Source: Gavia stellata
Taxonomy: Eukaryota; Chordata; Aves; Gaviiformes; Gaviidae
NCBI RefSeq assembly: GCF_030936135.1
Contig: NC_082613.1
Location: forward strand, 6,076,001 to 6,140,000
Direction of reading: 5' to 3'
Length of the DNA: 64,000 bases
Shown here: positions 26,601 through 41,600 of the stretch, piece after piece
How the letters are laid out: each line of letters opens with the position of its first letter
How positions within the stretch are numbered: position 1 is the first letter of the stretch
Notes under the pieces: model-generated
The model's database searches: none
Seen by the model: the letters and a program-made list of their open reading frames with translations, nothing else
What the model was told of the DNA's origin: nothing
Position numbers and translations under genes: made by a program

Positions 26601-29600
26601 ACTGGATTTTTCACTTTCTTAACTAAATTGGTGAAATAGTGTTATGCACACTGAGGATCAAGTCCATTGAAACAAGCGGAGAGACTGGGGGATTCCTTTG
26701 AGTTTGGGGAAAAGCTGTAGTAAAATTACCTAAATTCATCGAGTACAATTTGAAACTTGTTTTTTGTAAGGTGAGATATTGGATCATCTGGAAAAATCAT
26801 TAGCTTAATTATGCTCTTTGTACAATAAAGAAAATGTATTTTAAAGATTGTTTTTCCTTCTAAAAACCTCCTCGAGCTCATGAAATCATTGCAGTCTGCA
26901 CTAGTATTTACTGGTTTGTATTGGCAAAAGTGGTTACTGATACTAGCTAATGATGTTGAATTGCATAGTTAAATCCTGTGACCCTGTAGTTGTTTCTTAT
27001 AGGCTCTAAGCAGCTTTTGAGTCTAGGTCAAACTAAGGCATGGTGAACTCAAGTTCAGCTGTGAATACTGTTATGTTTATTCTTGTTTAAAGGTGGATAG
27101 ATTTCAAGCTTGCGTGTTTGATATTGTTAGAGGGGAAAAATACGGAACGTTTGATTCACCTATGAGAGAACATTAGATAAGAAATACTAGTTCATTATTT
27201 TTCTGTAATTTACTTTCTAGTACTCTGGTATATTCTGAAACTTGTAAGTGCCTATGGCTTCTTTTTTACGGAAAAAAGAAAATTAAAATTCTTGAGAGAA
27301 GACAAAATGGATTCTGCCATGATTATTCCTTACTTATGTGTACTGAGTGTGTGGAAAAAATTTCAGGTATTTAACTTTTGATGCTGAGCATAAGCAGTTT
27401 GCTCTGTTTTCCCTCTGGTCTTAGAAGCACTGGTGTGTGCTTAGCTAATTTAAATGAATAATAGAACTACTCCAAGTAGTAAAATTAAGCATGTTGATCA
27501 TCTGTACAAAATTAGTCCCAGGTGTAGTATTGTAGTCAAACTTAGAATTGAGATTTACTTTGTCATTTGAATTGGTAGGAATTCTGAAATATTTGAAGTG
27601 AACTGATGAGAGCCTTCATTTTTAAACTGTTTCTTAATTCAAAAACAAGTGGGCACTAGATAAAGTTAATGGCAAGTATATTGATTTTTTTAAGCCCTAA
27701 TAATTCTTTCTTTGTATAACAGGTGGCTAGCATCAAAAATTAGCTAGTGAAAGAGTGTCTGATATGTGTGGCTTTTAAAATATATATTATAACTGCATAG
27801 ATATAAGGATGGTCAGAGTTGGGTTTGGATATGGAGAGTTTGTTGCAACCTCAGAAAGAAATCAGTAATCCTACATATGCTGTATAACTTCCTGTGAGCT
27901 TTCAGTGATACAGTAGGTTTCTTTTGAAGCAGCAAATACTGGATGCTGCCTCTTCAGATACTATGCTTGGTGGGAAAGCTCGCCCTGGAGCATGTGGACA
28001 GATCAATCTTGGACAGATCTGTGCAATGTAAATTATACACACTTGTGCAGATAAATGTTTTGAACCTGACAGAACTCAAAAATATATAAAGAGCAGCCAC
28101 TAGAAATAGTAATGACCAGTTAAATAGAAATAAGGGTGTCAGTACAATATGTAGTCATTATAAAAAGCCATGAATATTTATCCTGTGTTTCTGATCATGT
28201 AGCTGTGTGTACACTTGTAGTATCTGTGTATACATTTGAAATGTGAACATTTAGTCTAATACCACAGTTTTCTTCTGTTTGAATTCCATTGAACTTGTTG
28301 GTCAGAGCATATTGTCTGCAAGAACTGCAGAAATCAGAATTGCTGTAGTCTTTTAATTCAGCTGGGTTCATTGGAGACTCTGTGCTTTCTTAAACCAGTC
28401 TGCTTTTTATTTTTTTCCCTGAAGACCCAGGTATAACACTTCACTCCAAGTATGTTCAAATGATTTCTTCTTTAAATGAGCTGTATTTCTGAGAATGTTT
28501 TGGCTCACATTAAATAATTGTAGAGTTTTATATGCAAAATAGGAATTTTTCTGTAGCGAAAAAGCTGAGGCTTGGTGCCTCTTGGCAGTAGAGGATTTTT
28601 TTTAATACAAAAAATGATTTATAATGGGTATTAATGTAGTTTAGAGGCAAAGTTCATTAGGCTGGGTCTCAGATTAGAGAGTGCACCTGGTTTGTCCACT
28701 CAAATTGTGAAATAAAATGTGTTAAAAGCCAAGGATTTTAGGGCAGTTGAAATAAATTTCAAAGCTTGAATTTACAGGTCTATATGCAAGTGTTGCTCTT
28801 GACTTGATTAGGTACAACTTAAGATCTCTTTGTAACCTGTTTCCATTGATTTACTGATACTTTTATTTTGAAGAATAGCTCCAAAAAGAAATAGAGTTAT
28901 TGGTATAGTGTATTTTACACTGTAACAGCTCTTGCTGACTCTTGGACTAATTTTAATTTTTTTTGGGTTACTCTTCTTGTCTTTCAAGTTGGGTTTGAAG
29001 ATTATGGACCAGACTGTGATAGCATGAGGATAACGGCATTCTTGGATATTCCTGGTCAGGATAATTTAACTCCACTGGCTCGTCTAGAAAAATATGCCTT
29101 CAGTGATAACATATTTAACAGGTAAGGGTACAACGGCTACACTTGATGATAACCTGAGTCTGATAGCATTGTGGATGTTAAGGTGTCATAACTTCTGTTA
29201 CCATTCTACTAAGCGCATGCCTAATATTATTTCTGTTTGAATAACTTTATGTAACATTTCTATAAAAAGAGTTTTTCATTCTTGGTTGGAGATTTCTCAA
29301 CTCCATCTTTGGGGATGGAGTTTTGTTGGGACACGGAGAAACTGTTTAACTGATATGTCTGAGTGTTCAGAGAAGAACGTGATCTTTTTTAAGGTGCCCA
29401 TTTACATTTGATAAGTTTCCCTTGCATCCCATCTGCAGGTCGTTGGCAGGATATTAAGGCAATTAATATGTTGTTCACTCCACAGACAAATTATTGCCAG
29501 AGGTCTTTTGGATGTCTTTCGAGATTTCAGTAATAATGAAGAAGACTTCCTGACTGTAATGGAAATAGTGGTCAGGCTCTCTGAAGATGCAGGTTTGAAA

Positions 29601-32600
29601 GTTGTTGGGGTTTTTGTGTTTTGTTTTTTGTGGTTTTTTTTTAATTTTAGTAACTTATTTTTACATAAGCTGCAATATAGAAGGCAATAAATTTTGATTT
29701 TGATAAGGCAATGAGTGAACTAAAGAAACGAAATAATCTAACAGCAATATCTGTCAGTGAAAACAAGATTAATTATTTTCTGGTTTTGGAGTATTTTGTG
29801 TGGTAGGTGTATAAATGAAAGCCTCTTACTAAGTATAAGGCCCAAAGTAATATTTTCAAGGAGTTCATTACATCTGAGTATGTGGTATATGTGGCACAGA
29901 ACAGTTGGATGCTTTAATACTTCACGTGCATATGTTCATGGTGATTGGATTTTCTAGCTAGTGCTCTCATTTTATCTGATTTATTTGGGAACTGATACCA
30001 AGTCTCTGGACTGTGATGATGTATATAAGGCTGTTGTATTTTATTCAGCTTTCCTTTAAGAACAGGCAGTCTCAGTGGTGATATTTCTTATGTTTTGAGT
30101 CTTTTCATTTTCCTCTGTTGTGAAACATTAAGAAAAAAGTAGCATTTTTTTTGTTTAAATTACTTGATCTTAATTTTGTATTTACTGATGTAGTTTTGAC
30201 TTTCTTTTTATTACTAGAACCAACTGTACGTACAGAGCTGATGGAACAAATACCTCCTATTGCCATTTTTTTGCAAGAAAGTCGACCAAAATTCCCAGCA
30301 GCATTTTTTGAATACCTTATGCCCATAGTCGTGAGATACCTCACAGATGTTAACAATCAGGTAGGAAAAACAGACTACATGAGTTGAATCGTTGGAAAAT
30401 TCTGTGTGGTTCAGAATTTGAGGCATGAGGAAGAGATAACAGGAAAGTCCAAGTTGATTGATATCTAGCTTTTATGTAGTGCTTTGTGTTTATTGGTTTC
30501 AGCACATGTTTCTAGGGAGGTCTGAAAATTTTATATATATAAAAAATGTACATTTTTTTTTAAATACTTTACTTGGCAGATAATGGGAAACTTAGAGGAT
30601 TTACCTAGCAGCATGTTGACACTGTTACAGGAGTCATGACTTACAAGCCCTGTCTTCTACTTCATCTTTTGGCTTTTCCTCAGAATTTGATGAAAAGGCA
30701 TCTAATGATTATATTAAACTTCAGTATTTATTATTAATTCCTTCTGTTGTTAAAACTGAGAGGTTTTTTTCTGTTGTGTTTTTTTTCTTAACTCGTACCT
30801 GTCTGTTCATTGAAAACATACCTTTTGTGGTTCTCATACCAGTAAATGTTGTTTTTACAGTTATGTACTTCTTTGTTCCTATGAATAGGTTAGAAAGGCA
30901 GGTCAAGAAGCACTGCTTATACTGCTAGAACAAGATCTGGTTGCTCAGAATGACGTTGAAAATAAGGTGTGTCCAATTCTGTTAGACCTCTCTGCTCCTG
31001 ACAGTGATGATGAGTACAAGGTAGAAGCCGTGAATGTAAGTGGAAGAAACCTTACATCTTTACATTTTTTTTCTTTTTCACTCGCTTTTGTTCTGTCTTT
31101 TAGCAGTGCTACTGTAAAGCTCTTTTAGAATGTAACAACTTTGTGTGAGATTTTCATGAGCATAAAACCCAGAAAATAAAAATTGTACTTGCATTCTTAG
31201 TGTCCTGAGAGCTTTACATTAGTCATTGAACTTAAACTTTCTATACCATTACTATTTCAGTTTGGTTTATTCCTTCTCTATTTGTTAGTCGTTCTTTTGT
31301 GAAGTGAGAAACCGCTGTTGTGATACAGTTGAAGCTTCAAGTGTGCTAAGCTGTTAAGCCTTGAATCTGTAGGTTTCTTAGTCATTTGTAGTGTTGAGCA
31401 CCATTGAAACAATGGGAATTTTCAAAGAATTTGAACAGGGTCAGGACTTGATGCATCATACTGAGAGGTTAAAAATGATCTTAACTGAATTCAAGAAGAA
31501 AGCAGGGTTGTCCTGAGTACTGTTTTACTGAGTACTATATATTAATGCCTTTGGCTAAGTATAGAGGTACTTTGGGTAAGCTTTCTCTAGGTCCTGTACC
31601 TTTTGTATGATGAAGGAATCTGGGCTTCTGTGTCAATGAAGTGCTTGAGGAATCTTTTTGAAATAGTGCTTCTTGAGAATTGAGCTATACATTACAGTAA
31701 TTGGGAACAAGAATGTTATTGTATGCTTAAAAATTTAAAGTATCAGATCTTCAAACTCAGAAGTTGTTTTCCCAAAATGATGAGGGGCTTTTTCCTATAG
31801 ATGATTGATGATGTGTTGAGTACTTGAATTGAGTATTAACAAGAACTACCACTCCTTTTCATTTATTACAGTAATTAAGATGAGGTCCAGCAATAGTGCT
31901 GACATTAAATAGAATAACCAATCAAACCTTTTGCATTTATTCATTAACATATTTTATTTTTTTAGTTTAACATAACAAACCTTTAATTTTTATTCTGAAT
32001 TTTTGAAAAGCTTGGTTTAAAGAGGCCATCTTTATACTTCAGGATGCTAAACGATTGTCAAAATGGTAGCCAAATAAATTTAAAATGCCATTGATTCTTG
32101 GCGGCCTTGTTTTAGTTCTTGTTAAGATCATTATCTTCTCCAATGGTTTCCTTACATTTGCTCTACCGGGTTTTACAGTAATGTTGTAAAAGTATGAATG
32201 ATGACCTCATCTTAATTTTTAGCATTTTGAAAAAAACATTCTCTGTTCACTCTCAAGAAATCAGTTGACTCCACAGAAAAGTGCTGGTATGTAATTACAT
32301 TTCAGCATGGATAACTGATATTTGACTTCTAAGATAGTTTTACCAGCTAGATTTTCCTCTTCCTTGTTTGGGAATTGGATATTGCTTAGGCATTCTTCCA
32401 GGGTGACATTTAAGTGCCAGATGCCTTTTAGGAGTTTGAAAATTTATAGGAAAGTCCTTGAATGGTGTCTTCCTTATTTCTTATTTAGCATTCTATTACA
32501 AAGGCAAACATTTCTAGGAATAAAGGTTATTTTTGTGGAGGTAGAAAGCATCAATAATTTTGGAAAGACAAAAATAAAGATGAGTACTGTTAATCTGACA

Positions 32601-35600
32601 GCACTTGTCTCTAAGCATTAAACTCCTGGTGCTGCAGGCAGAACAGTTGAGTAGAAAGGTGCATGGGAGCCCCCTCCTTTATACTGTTGCAAATATAAGA
32701 ATTACAGCAAGTTATCCCAGAAAGTGGGAGCTGAAAGGAAATATGCAATCCAAAGCAGAAACATGGTTTGTAAGGGTAGTTGAAATTGACAGTTCCTCAG
32801 AGAAAGCTAAATTGCCAAGCATGTTACTAACTTTAATTATGCTTGATGTTAACTCCTAAAATTTGTGAGGATGATTCCTGTAAAGTGTGCATTAGCTCAC
32901 ATGTATAACTTGTTTGTCTTACTCTCCCTTTTCAATCTCCTGTTGTATGGCAAACTTTTATTTTATCATGTTGTCTGAGCTTGTAATGAGCTGGGGCTGT
33001 GCTTGTTTTTAAGTATCTGAACAGTCCTGTTAAAGCCAAGAGGCTTACTTGCATGCTTAAGCTTGAGATATTTCTAATATGCTTAAAGCTTGTGATTTTG
33101 TGTGCTGGCTAGTGCAATGGAACTTTTGTCTTATCCGTACAAATTATCAATGTATGCCACATTGTAAAACACCTTGAAAATGCATTTATTAATAAAAATC
33201 TGTTTAACCAGGTCTGTTTAACCAGACAATGAATTATGTGCGGAAATGTTATGTTCAGGCACAGTGGTGTAGAATGATTTTAAATAAAAACTGTATTTGT
33301 GCTTCACATAAAACAGGCGTATGAAAATACGAATAATATATAGCAGTTAATTCTATTTGATAGTAGTTGCTGTCTTGCTCTCGGAAGTAATGTTTAGGAA
33401 GAATATTTGGCCGTGCTTACAAGCTTTATAATTTTCCTTTCCTTACACATATGCCCTTCCTGTAGATAATCTGTAAAATGGCTTCTATGTTGAGCAGAAC
33501 AACAGTTGAGCACATGCTGCTTCCTCGTTTCTGTGAACTGTGCAGTGATGGGAAATTGTTTCAAGTCCGAAAGGTTGGTATGTTTTCAACCTTAAACCAC
33601 TTAAAAATGGATTTGTATGTTGCTGTTCAAATGCCTTCCTGAATAATTTAGTCATAACTTTAGCTAATGAAATTTGAAAGAGCCTGAAAGAGCATTTTTA
33701 ATTTTTTGACGTGTTTATAGTTTCTGTAGTTCAGTAAAGAAATGGAAAACAGTCCTTGGTGAATAGCTTTGGTGTAGCAGTTAAACTGATCTTGCACATT
33801 TAATAGTTTTGCATAGTCTTTTTTTAAGCCACCGTGCTTGGTTATAGGATGCAAGCAAGTTACCTGATCTCTGTCATCTTATTTCAAGGCCAGAAATTCA
33901 AAAGTAATCAATATTTGAGATGTCCTTCCTTTTATAATTAATAAATAAATAAATCTGGTATTATTGAAAGGAGAAATCCCAAAAGTGTAAGACTTATTTT
34001 AATTCATGGTCGAGTACAAGAGGAAACTTGTAGCATAAAAAGTCTTAAAATATTTGAGTAGACTTAAGGGTCATGCAGAGCTTCAGCTTGGTCCTTAACA
34101 TAAGCTGCACTTGTTGGAATTTGAGCTGCATTAGAGCCTTCTAAATAAGCATATAGAATGAATAAATTGTATGTTAACACAGTCCTATCTTAAGTGATTT
34201 CAGATTTTGGCAAAATCTTTTTCCAACATGAGGGAATGTCCCTCTTGGATTAATTATAGCATTTGTAATGTACTGTAAATGGCACTAACTTGAGACCTTG
34301 ATTAAACTTTGCTTCAGCAAAGTACTTAAGCCAGTCTCAGCCATTGCAAAGATAGTTCTGTCAGGACACCTAAGTCCTGACCCTTGTATCATATTTTAGT
34401 CTGCTTTGGTTTTGACAGCTGCTGTTCCAAGTAATTTAAACTTTAAAGGCGGCTTATTGTCCTTTTTAGTGATTACTGAAGTAGATTATGCTTTTCATGC
34501 AGAAGCCTTTATTACTATTGATTTCAAAGGCATGTGGCTTATGGAAGCTTGCTCTAATGAGTCTTTTTTAGGGATGAGTTAATATTACAGGATGTAGTTA
34601 CATGGCTGAAATTTGAATAGTCAAACGTGCAGTTGTTACATGGGATAAATAACGCATGGTGAAATTGATAATAAAACTAATGCACTTGAAAGAGTCAGAA
34701 TGTTATTCATGATGTTTTTTATTTCTTAGATTTGTGCAGCTAATTTTGGTGACATTTGTAATGCAGTTGGGCAAGAAGCCACAGAAAGACTGCTGGTATG
34801 TAAAGATCAATCAATTTACAAGACTTGTATTTCTCAGTTCAAAAGGTTTAATCATGAGTTCTTTTATTATCTTCTCTGTAAATTAATCAGTGTGCATGCA
34901 CTTTTTTAAATTGATTTGGCTAAGGCTTTGGCTGCAGTTATATAGCAAAACTGTGAATGAATAGAAATGCGAAGTTCTTGTTTTGCAAAACACTTTAAAA
35001 AATGTAATTGACAGCATATATATACACACACACTTCAGAATTACTGACTCTTCCTGAACTAGATGATCAGTCAAGTTACAATTTCAGGAAAAATAGGCTA
35101 TTAATAATTCTTTCTATTATTTCCTAGTGCATATAGTTATACATAAAATCCTAATGAAGTAAATGGGAGACAGATAGTTTTTTCCAGTTTCTTCAATGAA
35201 CATATGTTTGTAACCTGTCCCCGTTTCTTTTATCCTTCATTTCTTTTATTCTCTCTTGAGTTATCATTGTCTCCAGTTTCCAGACAAATACCTTGACAGT
35301 AAGTTGCTGCAGTCTTTGTTTAGTCTTTAATTAGTCTTGGTTTTGCTTATTTTTGGCAGATTCCCAAGTTCTTTGAACTCTGTTCTGATAGTGTTTGGGG
35401 AATGAGAAAAGCTTGTGCTGAATGCTTTATGGCAGTGTCTTATACTACATCCCCAGAAGTTCGCAGAAGCAAACTATCCCCACTGTTCATCAGTCTTATT
35501 AGTGACACTTGCAGATGGGTAAGTAACTCACTCTGTAATTGATGCATATTCCCAGGCAGATCATACACAAATAATGGGCAAGTCAGAAGTGTGCTGTGAA

Positions 35601-38600
35601 AGTTCTGTAAACTGAATTCTCTGAGATTAGACTCTAATCTACTAAATCTAATCCCCTCTGATAGTATAGCATCTTATTTTTCCTCTCTCTCTTACTACTT
35701 AGAATTTCTGTCAACAGTTTTTTTTCTAAGTGTAAACACTCTTCTGAGAATAGGTTGCTTGTGTTAAAGGTATTAGTTGAAGTAGACAGTGACGTCCTTC
35801 AAACTTAAAACTTTTAAAAAAATTTCCTTACTATGATTGTAGATACGTGCTTAATACCCTAACACCGTTTGCTTAGGTATCGCTTACTTGGTAATAGATA
35901 ATTGGTTATATTTGGTATTAAATGAAGCTGTTATAGTAAGAACCAATTGGTTCTTGCTAGAAAATTGAACAAAATTTTTATTTTTCAGCATTAACTCTGT
36001 AGGAGTTGCATGAATTCTGACTGTTGTCTTTATACTATCACAGGTTCGTCAGGCTGCTTTCCAGTCTCTTGGCCCATTTATCTCTACCTTTGCAAACCCT
36101 TCAAGTGCTGGTCTTTACATTCGAGAAGATGGGACACTGAGTATCCGACCATCAACACAAGATGTGAATTCCAATTCCTGCCAGCCAAGCAACAACATAA
36201 CTTTAATGTCCTCCAATACAAATGCTACATTGTCCAGGTAAAATCATGGGAAAGATGTTGTGTAGTGGAAGGGGGAAGAGAAAAGATAATTCTTCTACTT
36301 GCTCTTCAGGGCTAAAAATCTCAACTTGAGAGTATAGTTCCAGAAAAGGTATAAAGAGTGAGGTCACGCGTGTGTCTATTTGAGGGAAGCCACATTATGA
36401 AAAATTCACTTTGATGGCTTCACAGGATGGTAAAGGGAAAACTGGTGAAGTAAAGCATAGTGGTAACATAAATTCTGTCTTTCTGCAGAGAAAATAAGCT
36501 TCTGTAGTTGATGCTGTCTTTTATGAAGTATTTAACTGAAAAGTATTGTTACAGAGTAGTTTAAGTTTTATTTGGATAACTGTGTGTCTGTTACCAGTTC
36601 AGAACAACCAATGGAAATCAAACCAGAATCATCAACTGAGGAGACTTCAGCTGAAGTTAATACAAAGCTCTCACTTGAAAGCCTAAATAAAGATACACGG
36701 GAAGAAAGTTCAGATTATTGTACCAGTCCTGGAGAAGACGTGTCTCGATTGTCTCAGGGTGACAAAGTTGCTGCTGGTGTCATAGAAGTCACTAAGGACA
36801 GCAGTTTTCCTGGAACGAGCTCAAGGCTACAGTCTGCTGAGGACGTATTTAATACTTTTCTATACTGGCGCCCTCCTCTGCCTGATATAAGTCAGGATCT
36901 GGAGCTGCTTCAGTTCAAGACTGAAAAGCACAAAGATAGCTGCTCTGTGCCATGTAATAACTGTGTTGCTAGTAGTGAAATAAAAAAAGTTCTAGAAAGC
37001 TTACAGGAGCACATAGATGATCCAGATGTTCAAGGTGAGACTCTGTAACAGTAAAATCATGTTTTCTCTGAGCAGGTTTTCTCTTGGCCTTTACAAAACC
37101 CTTGACTGCGTTTTAATTGGCTTGGTATTCATAAGGTGATGAGACTTCATTGAGTAGTAAATTATAGTAGAAAGTTATGCAACAGCCTTTTTCACAAGAC
37201 CGGAGTTATTTCTAGAGCAGCTGGGGAAGTGTTTCTAGCTCCTGTTCGCATGAGAAATAAATTGGATCTAATTACAAAAGGGAAAAGAGCTTGTTGAAAT
37301 TCGTTAAAACTGTCTTTAAGTACTGTAACTAAGTAATGTGGTTTTAGGGACAGAGCTACCTGTTACAAGCTGAATACGTCTAATATTTGGTTGAGTAAGA
37401 ATGGCCCTAATCTCAAGTCATCTTTCCTTAGCCTTTCCATACAAGCTCATTGATGAACATACTGAAGTATTGATAGCCTGACAGTGGGATGCATATGTGT
37501 TTCCTGGGCCAACTCCCTCTTGACAAGCCTCTCTTCCATAGTCAACTTAGTTTTTTGTTCCACTAAGACTCTTGAGTACTCTCTAGTGAATTAACAGTTT
37601 TCATCTGCCTGTTTATTCATCCCTTCTCTGCGTGCAAAGTCACATCTGCAGGAACTGCAGCATCATTTGGATTCCTTGCTGTAGTAGCAGTGAGTAGTAA
37701 GCCGACTGGCAGTGTGGCATATTTAGATGACTCCCTATGGCTATTCAGAAGGGTACCAGGAAAATAAAAAATTCTTCACGTGTGAGAGGCAAAGGATCAG
37801 AAAGAAAGGTAAAGATTTAAAAGAGGAAGAGGTGAAAAAATTAGGATTTAAAGCAGTAAAGGAAAAAGTGGAAATTGAAATGAACAAATGAAAGAAGAAA
37901 GTGTAAATGAGTTTCAGAAGGAAGGGGCAGATAGTAAAAGCAAAAGGAAAAGAAAAAAAAATTATGCAGAACTAAGACAAATGGAGAGATGTTAGCTTGA
38001 CAGCTATACAGTGAGAAATGAGGGGTGTGGAGAGGCATGGGAGAAAACAAGAAGGCTTCCACACCACACCCCCCCTTTATTATGACTTTAGCTGAACAGC
38101 CTTGCTTCCTTTCTCAGAGTAAGGAGATGTGCATGTTAGTTTCTGTTTTCCCTCCTGCTCTAACTGCTAAGCCACTCATAAATATGCCTGTGATACATTC
38201 TTCTGCCTTTTTAAGTTGCCTGTTCTCCTTATTTCCAAAGTATGTTGGTATTCTTCACCTTTAAAGTATGCTCTGATGTTTCATCTTAAGACAGTACTTG
38301 CTGTAGGCTTGTGCAGATGTAGCTATCTCAAAGTTTCTGCATTCTGAATTCTTAGTAACTTAGTTCCTAGCAGCAATGTATCATAATGTGCAAATACAGT
38401 TTATCCTAACTTTATTGGTGATAAAGGTTGGTAAACCTGACCTTTTCTTTCCTGTCTACTGCAAAATGGTTCAGAGATGATTTGACTAATTCCCTCCTCT
38501 GGATAAAGTTTTTCTCAGAAATGTTTTAAATGTGTATTGATGCCTTTTCCAAGCAGTTGGATCAATTAAAGAATATAACAAAAGAATTTGTATTAAAATG

Positions 38601-41600
38601 TATGAAGAATGGGAGGTGAGCCAGTATGCTGTGATACCTCATTACAGGGGATTATTAGAAGTATCTTTCAGTGGTAGAAATTGGTGGAATGCTTCTGCTG
38701 AAAATGTTAATACATCCAAATCATTGCTTTTAATTTGTGATGGTTTTGTGGAAGAGTAATGGGCCTTTCCTTTCAAAGAACAAATGTTTTGCTAATATAC
38801 CATTTCTGTGCAGCTCAGACTGGGCTTTTTTTCAGATTAACTAATTACAAGTTCAATGCTTTTAAGTGTAGAAGGGAGACTAAGTAGGCATCTTTTCCTT
38901 TATACAGCTCAGGTCCAAGTGTTGTCTGCTGCTCTCAAAGCTGCTCAGTTTGATTCTGTTGGTGACTATGAGACCAAGAAAATGGAAGAAAGCAGTGGCA
39001 AACTTCAGAACAAAACTATTTCAGACGAAACAGCTGTTTCAGATGCTACCTGTGGCCAGGTGGAGGAGGACACTCCTTCATCCCCTGCCTCCCAGGATAA
39101 CATCAGTGACCAGTCTACCACCCGTATACTGAAAAGCACAGTAAGTATGCATTGTGCTCCACGTCTGACACGAATTCTTACCAGCTCAGGTAGTGTGTGT
39201 GTTCATGTAGTCCCTGGCATAATTGACCCACTTCTGATCTAAAGCCTTTGGACATTACTACACCATAACTATCATATACTATGTATTTTAATTAAAAAAG
39301 AGAAATAATAGCCCTCAATAGTTTTTGTTTGCCCACAAATTGCCTAAGAGTTAAAGTTTTGCAGCAGCCTTGTAGTTTTTTTCAGATGAAATGTACAAAG
39401 TACAGTTTCACCTCTTCCTGTAATGAATCTAAAATTAGTCTTTTATCTCCAGACAGGAAGCTGAATCAGGTGGTGACACATACACGATCCCTAGTTACTA
39501 TTTCTTGATTATAATGTACAGATAGGAGTGAAAAGAATTGTTTGCTCAGTATTTAATGTTGTTGGAGCTAATTGGGAAATATGAAGAAAAACTCTCCTTG
39601 TCTATGAAAAAAAATTGCACGCAAAACCTGTATGAACAAAAATGTAAAATACTGTGTGAACTTTTGAACTTTGTATGTTTTTGGTCTTTTAAAGCTTTTA
39701 ATTCATTTGAGGGTGTTTTATGGTATTTGGGGAGAGGGTGTATGCTTCATAATTTGAGAGGCTTGGGAGTTTCCAGCAGTATGTTCTAAAATGAGTAAAG
39801 CTCATGAGTAAAGGTATTGACTGACTTGGAGCAACTGCTAAGCTGTCTTGTTTAATATAATTTAAGTTCATACTTTAAGAGTATAGTAAAAGTAACCATC
39901 CAAAACCTGTATGAATATTGGGTTTATTGTTTTAAATTAGATTGCTTTTTTTAAAGTAGTAAATCTGACTACTGTTCCCCTTGTTGCTGCTATGGTCTTA
40001 ATAGTGTTTGCCTTAGTGTACAACTCAGTTGTCTTTTTGTACTTGAATAAACACATCGAATAAGGCTTTGCCTGTAAAGGTAAAAGGTAAAGGTTTTGTC
40101 TGTAAAAGGCTATTCTGTATCTGAATTGCATTGTTCTGTAGTGTGATGCTTTGAAATATCCCAAACAGCAGTAAGTCTAATTCATTTCATTAGCTAGTAT
40201 GTCCTTTTACAGGACTCAGAGGAACAACACAGAGGAACCAGTGTATTTTTAAAGAAAGAGCAAGAAAATAATCCACCATTTGAAGATGACAAGTCAAAAT
40301 TACAGGTGATTAAAATAGCATCTAACTACTTTAGTGGAGTACTGGATACAGTTCATCTTATCCTTAATACAGTGATAGCTTTTGCAATTGATCAGTTGCA
40401 GAATGTGAAGAAATGCTCTGGGCATTTGAGGAGAACCCTATTTTTAAATTGGAAAGCTAGAAAAATTTTGTGGTTTTGGTGCCTTAGAGGCTATCTATGC
40501 AACCAAGGTAGGCACCGACTAGACTGTTTTGTCACTGGATTTACTGTTTCTCTTCAGGAAAAAAGAAATTTTCAGTTTGGTTTGATGCAACATGTTGATA
40601 AAATAGTACTTACTGTTCATTGCTGACTGCTCTGTCCTAATGACAGGACAAATAACTATAGGGGTCATTTACACTTTGTAAAGCTAGCCCACAAAAGGGG
40701 CGTCTTGCCACTGTTAGTGTTTTGCTGCTAGCTGGTTGGTAGCAAGAGAATACTCTAGCACAACAGGTGTGTTTTCTTTCTGATCTTAAATTTAAGTGCA
40801 TGTTGCTGATGTGCTGTCTCTATCTATAGGATATCATACCTCAACCTTTATTAGACCAGTACTTGTCAATGACTGACCCGGCTCGAGCCCAGACTGTTGA
40901 TACTGAAATAGCCAAACACTGTGCATATAGTCTTCCTGGGGTGGCCTTAACGCTGGGCAGGCAGAACTGGCACTGCCTGAAAGATACATACGAGACGCTG
41001 GCCTCAGATGTACAGGTAAAAAAAAAAATTTTTAATGATAAATCAGAATTTTGAGTAGCTTTTCTGTTCGGTTTGTTGTACTGAAGTTATAACATTGTAT
41101 ACTTTCCTATAAGGGATTAAATGTGCACTAAAAACATAAGTCTGATTTAAATCTAGAATTTTCGTAAATACGATTAACGTTTTCTACTGTTGTTTGCCTA
41201 GCCCTGTTTCTTCTGCTCTCTCAATCCTCACATAGGTGTAATTCAAAAGCTTCTTTATTTTAGTTACGGTGCCTAATCTAGTTCACTTCTTAAACTGTTT
41301 GCAGTGGAAGGTACGTCGGACGCTAGCTTTCTCCATACATGAACTAGCAGTTATTCTGGGAGATCAGCTAACAGCTGCTGATCTGGTGCCAATTTTCAAT
41401 GGATTCTTGAAAGATCTGGATGAAGTGCGTATTGGTGTCCTTAAACACCTGTATGACTTTCTAAAGGTAGGATGTGTAACTTAATTTCTCAAGGTAAAAT
41501 TTTTTCTGACTTCCAATTGTATTAAGAGAGTTTTTAATGAGATGTGCAGGTATCAGTACCTAGTTACATGTTTCATTTTGTGCGATACTGCCATTTTGTG

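Noticed and set aside
36010-36315. 101-codon open frame over PPP4R1L exon 10
   Set aside because: It reads the exon in a different frame and runs into the intron; the spliced frame matches PPP4R1.
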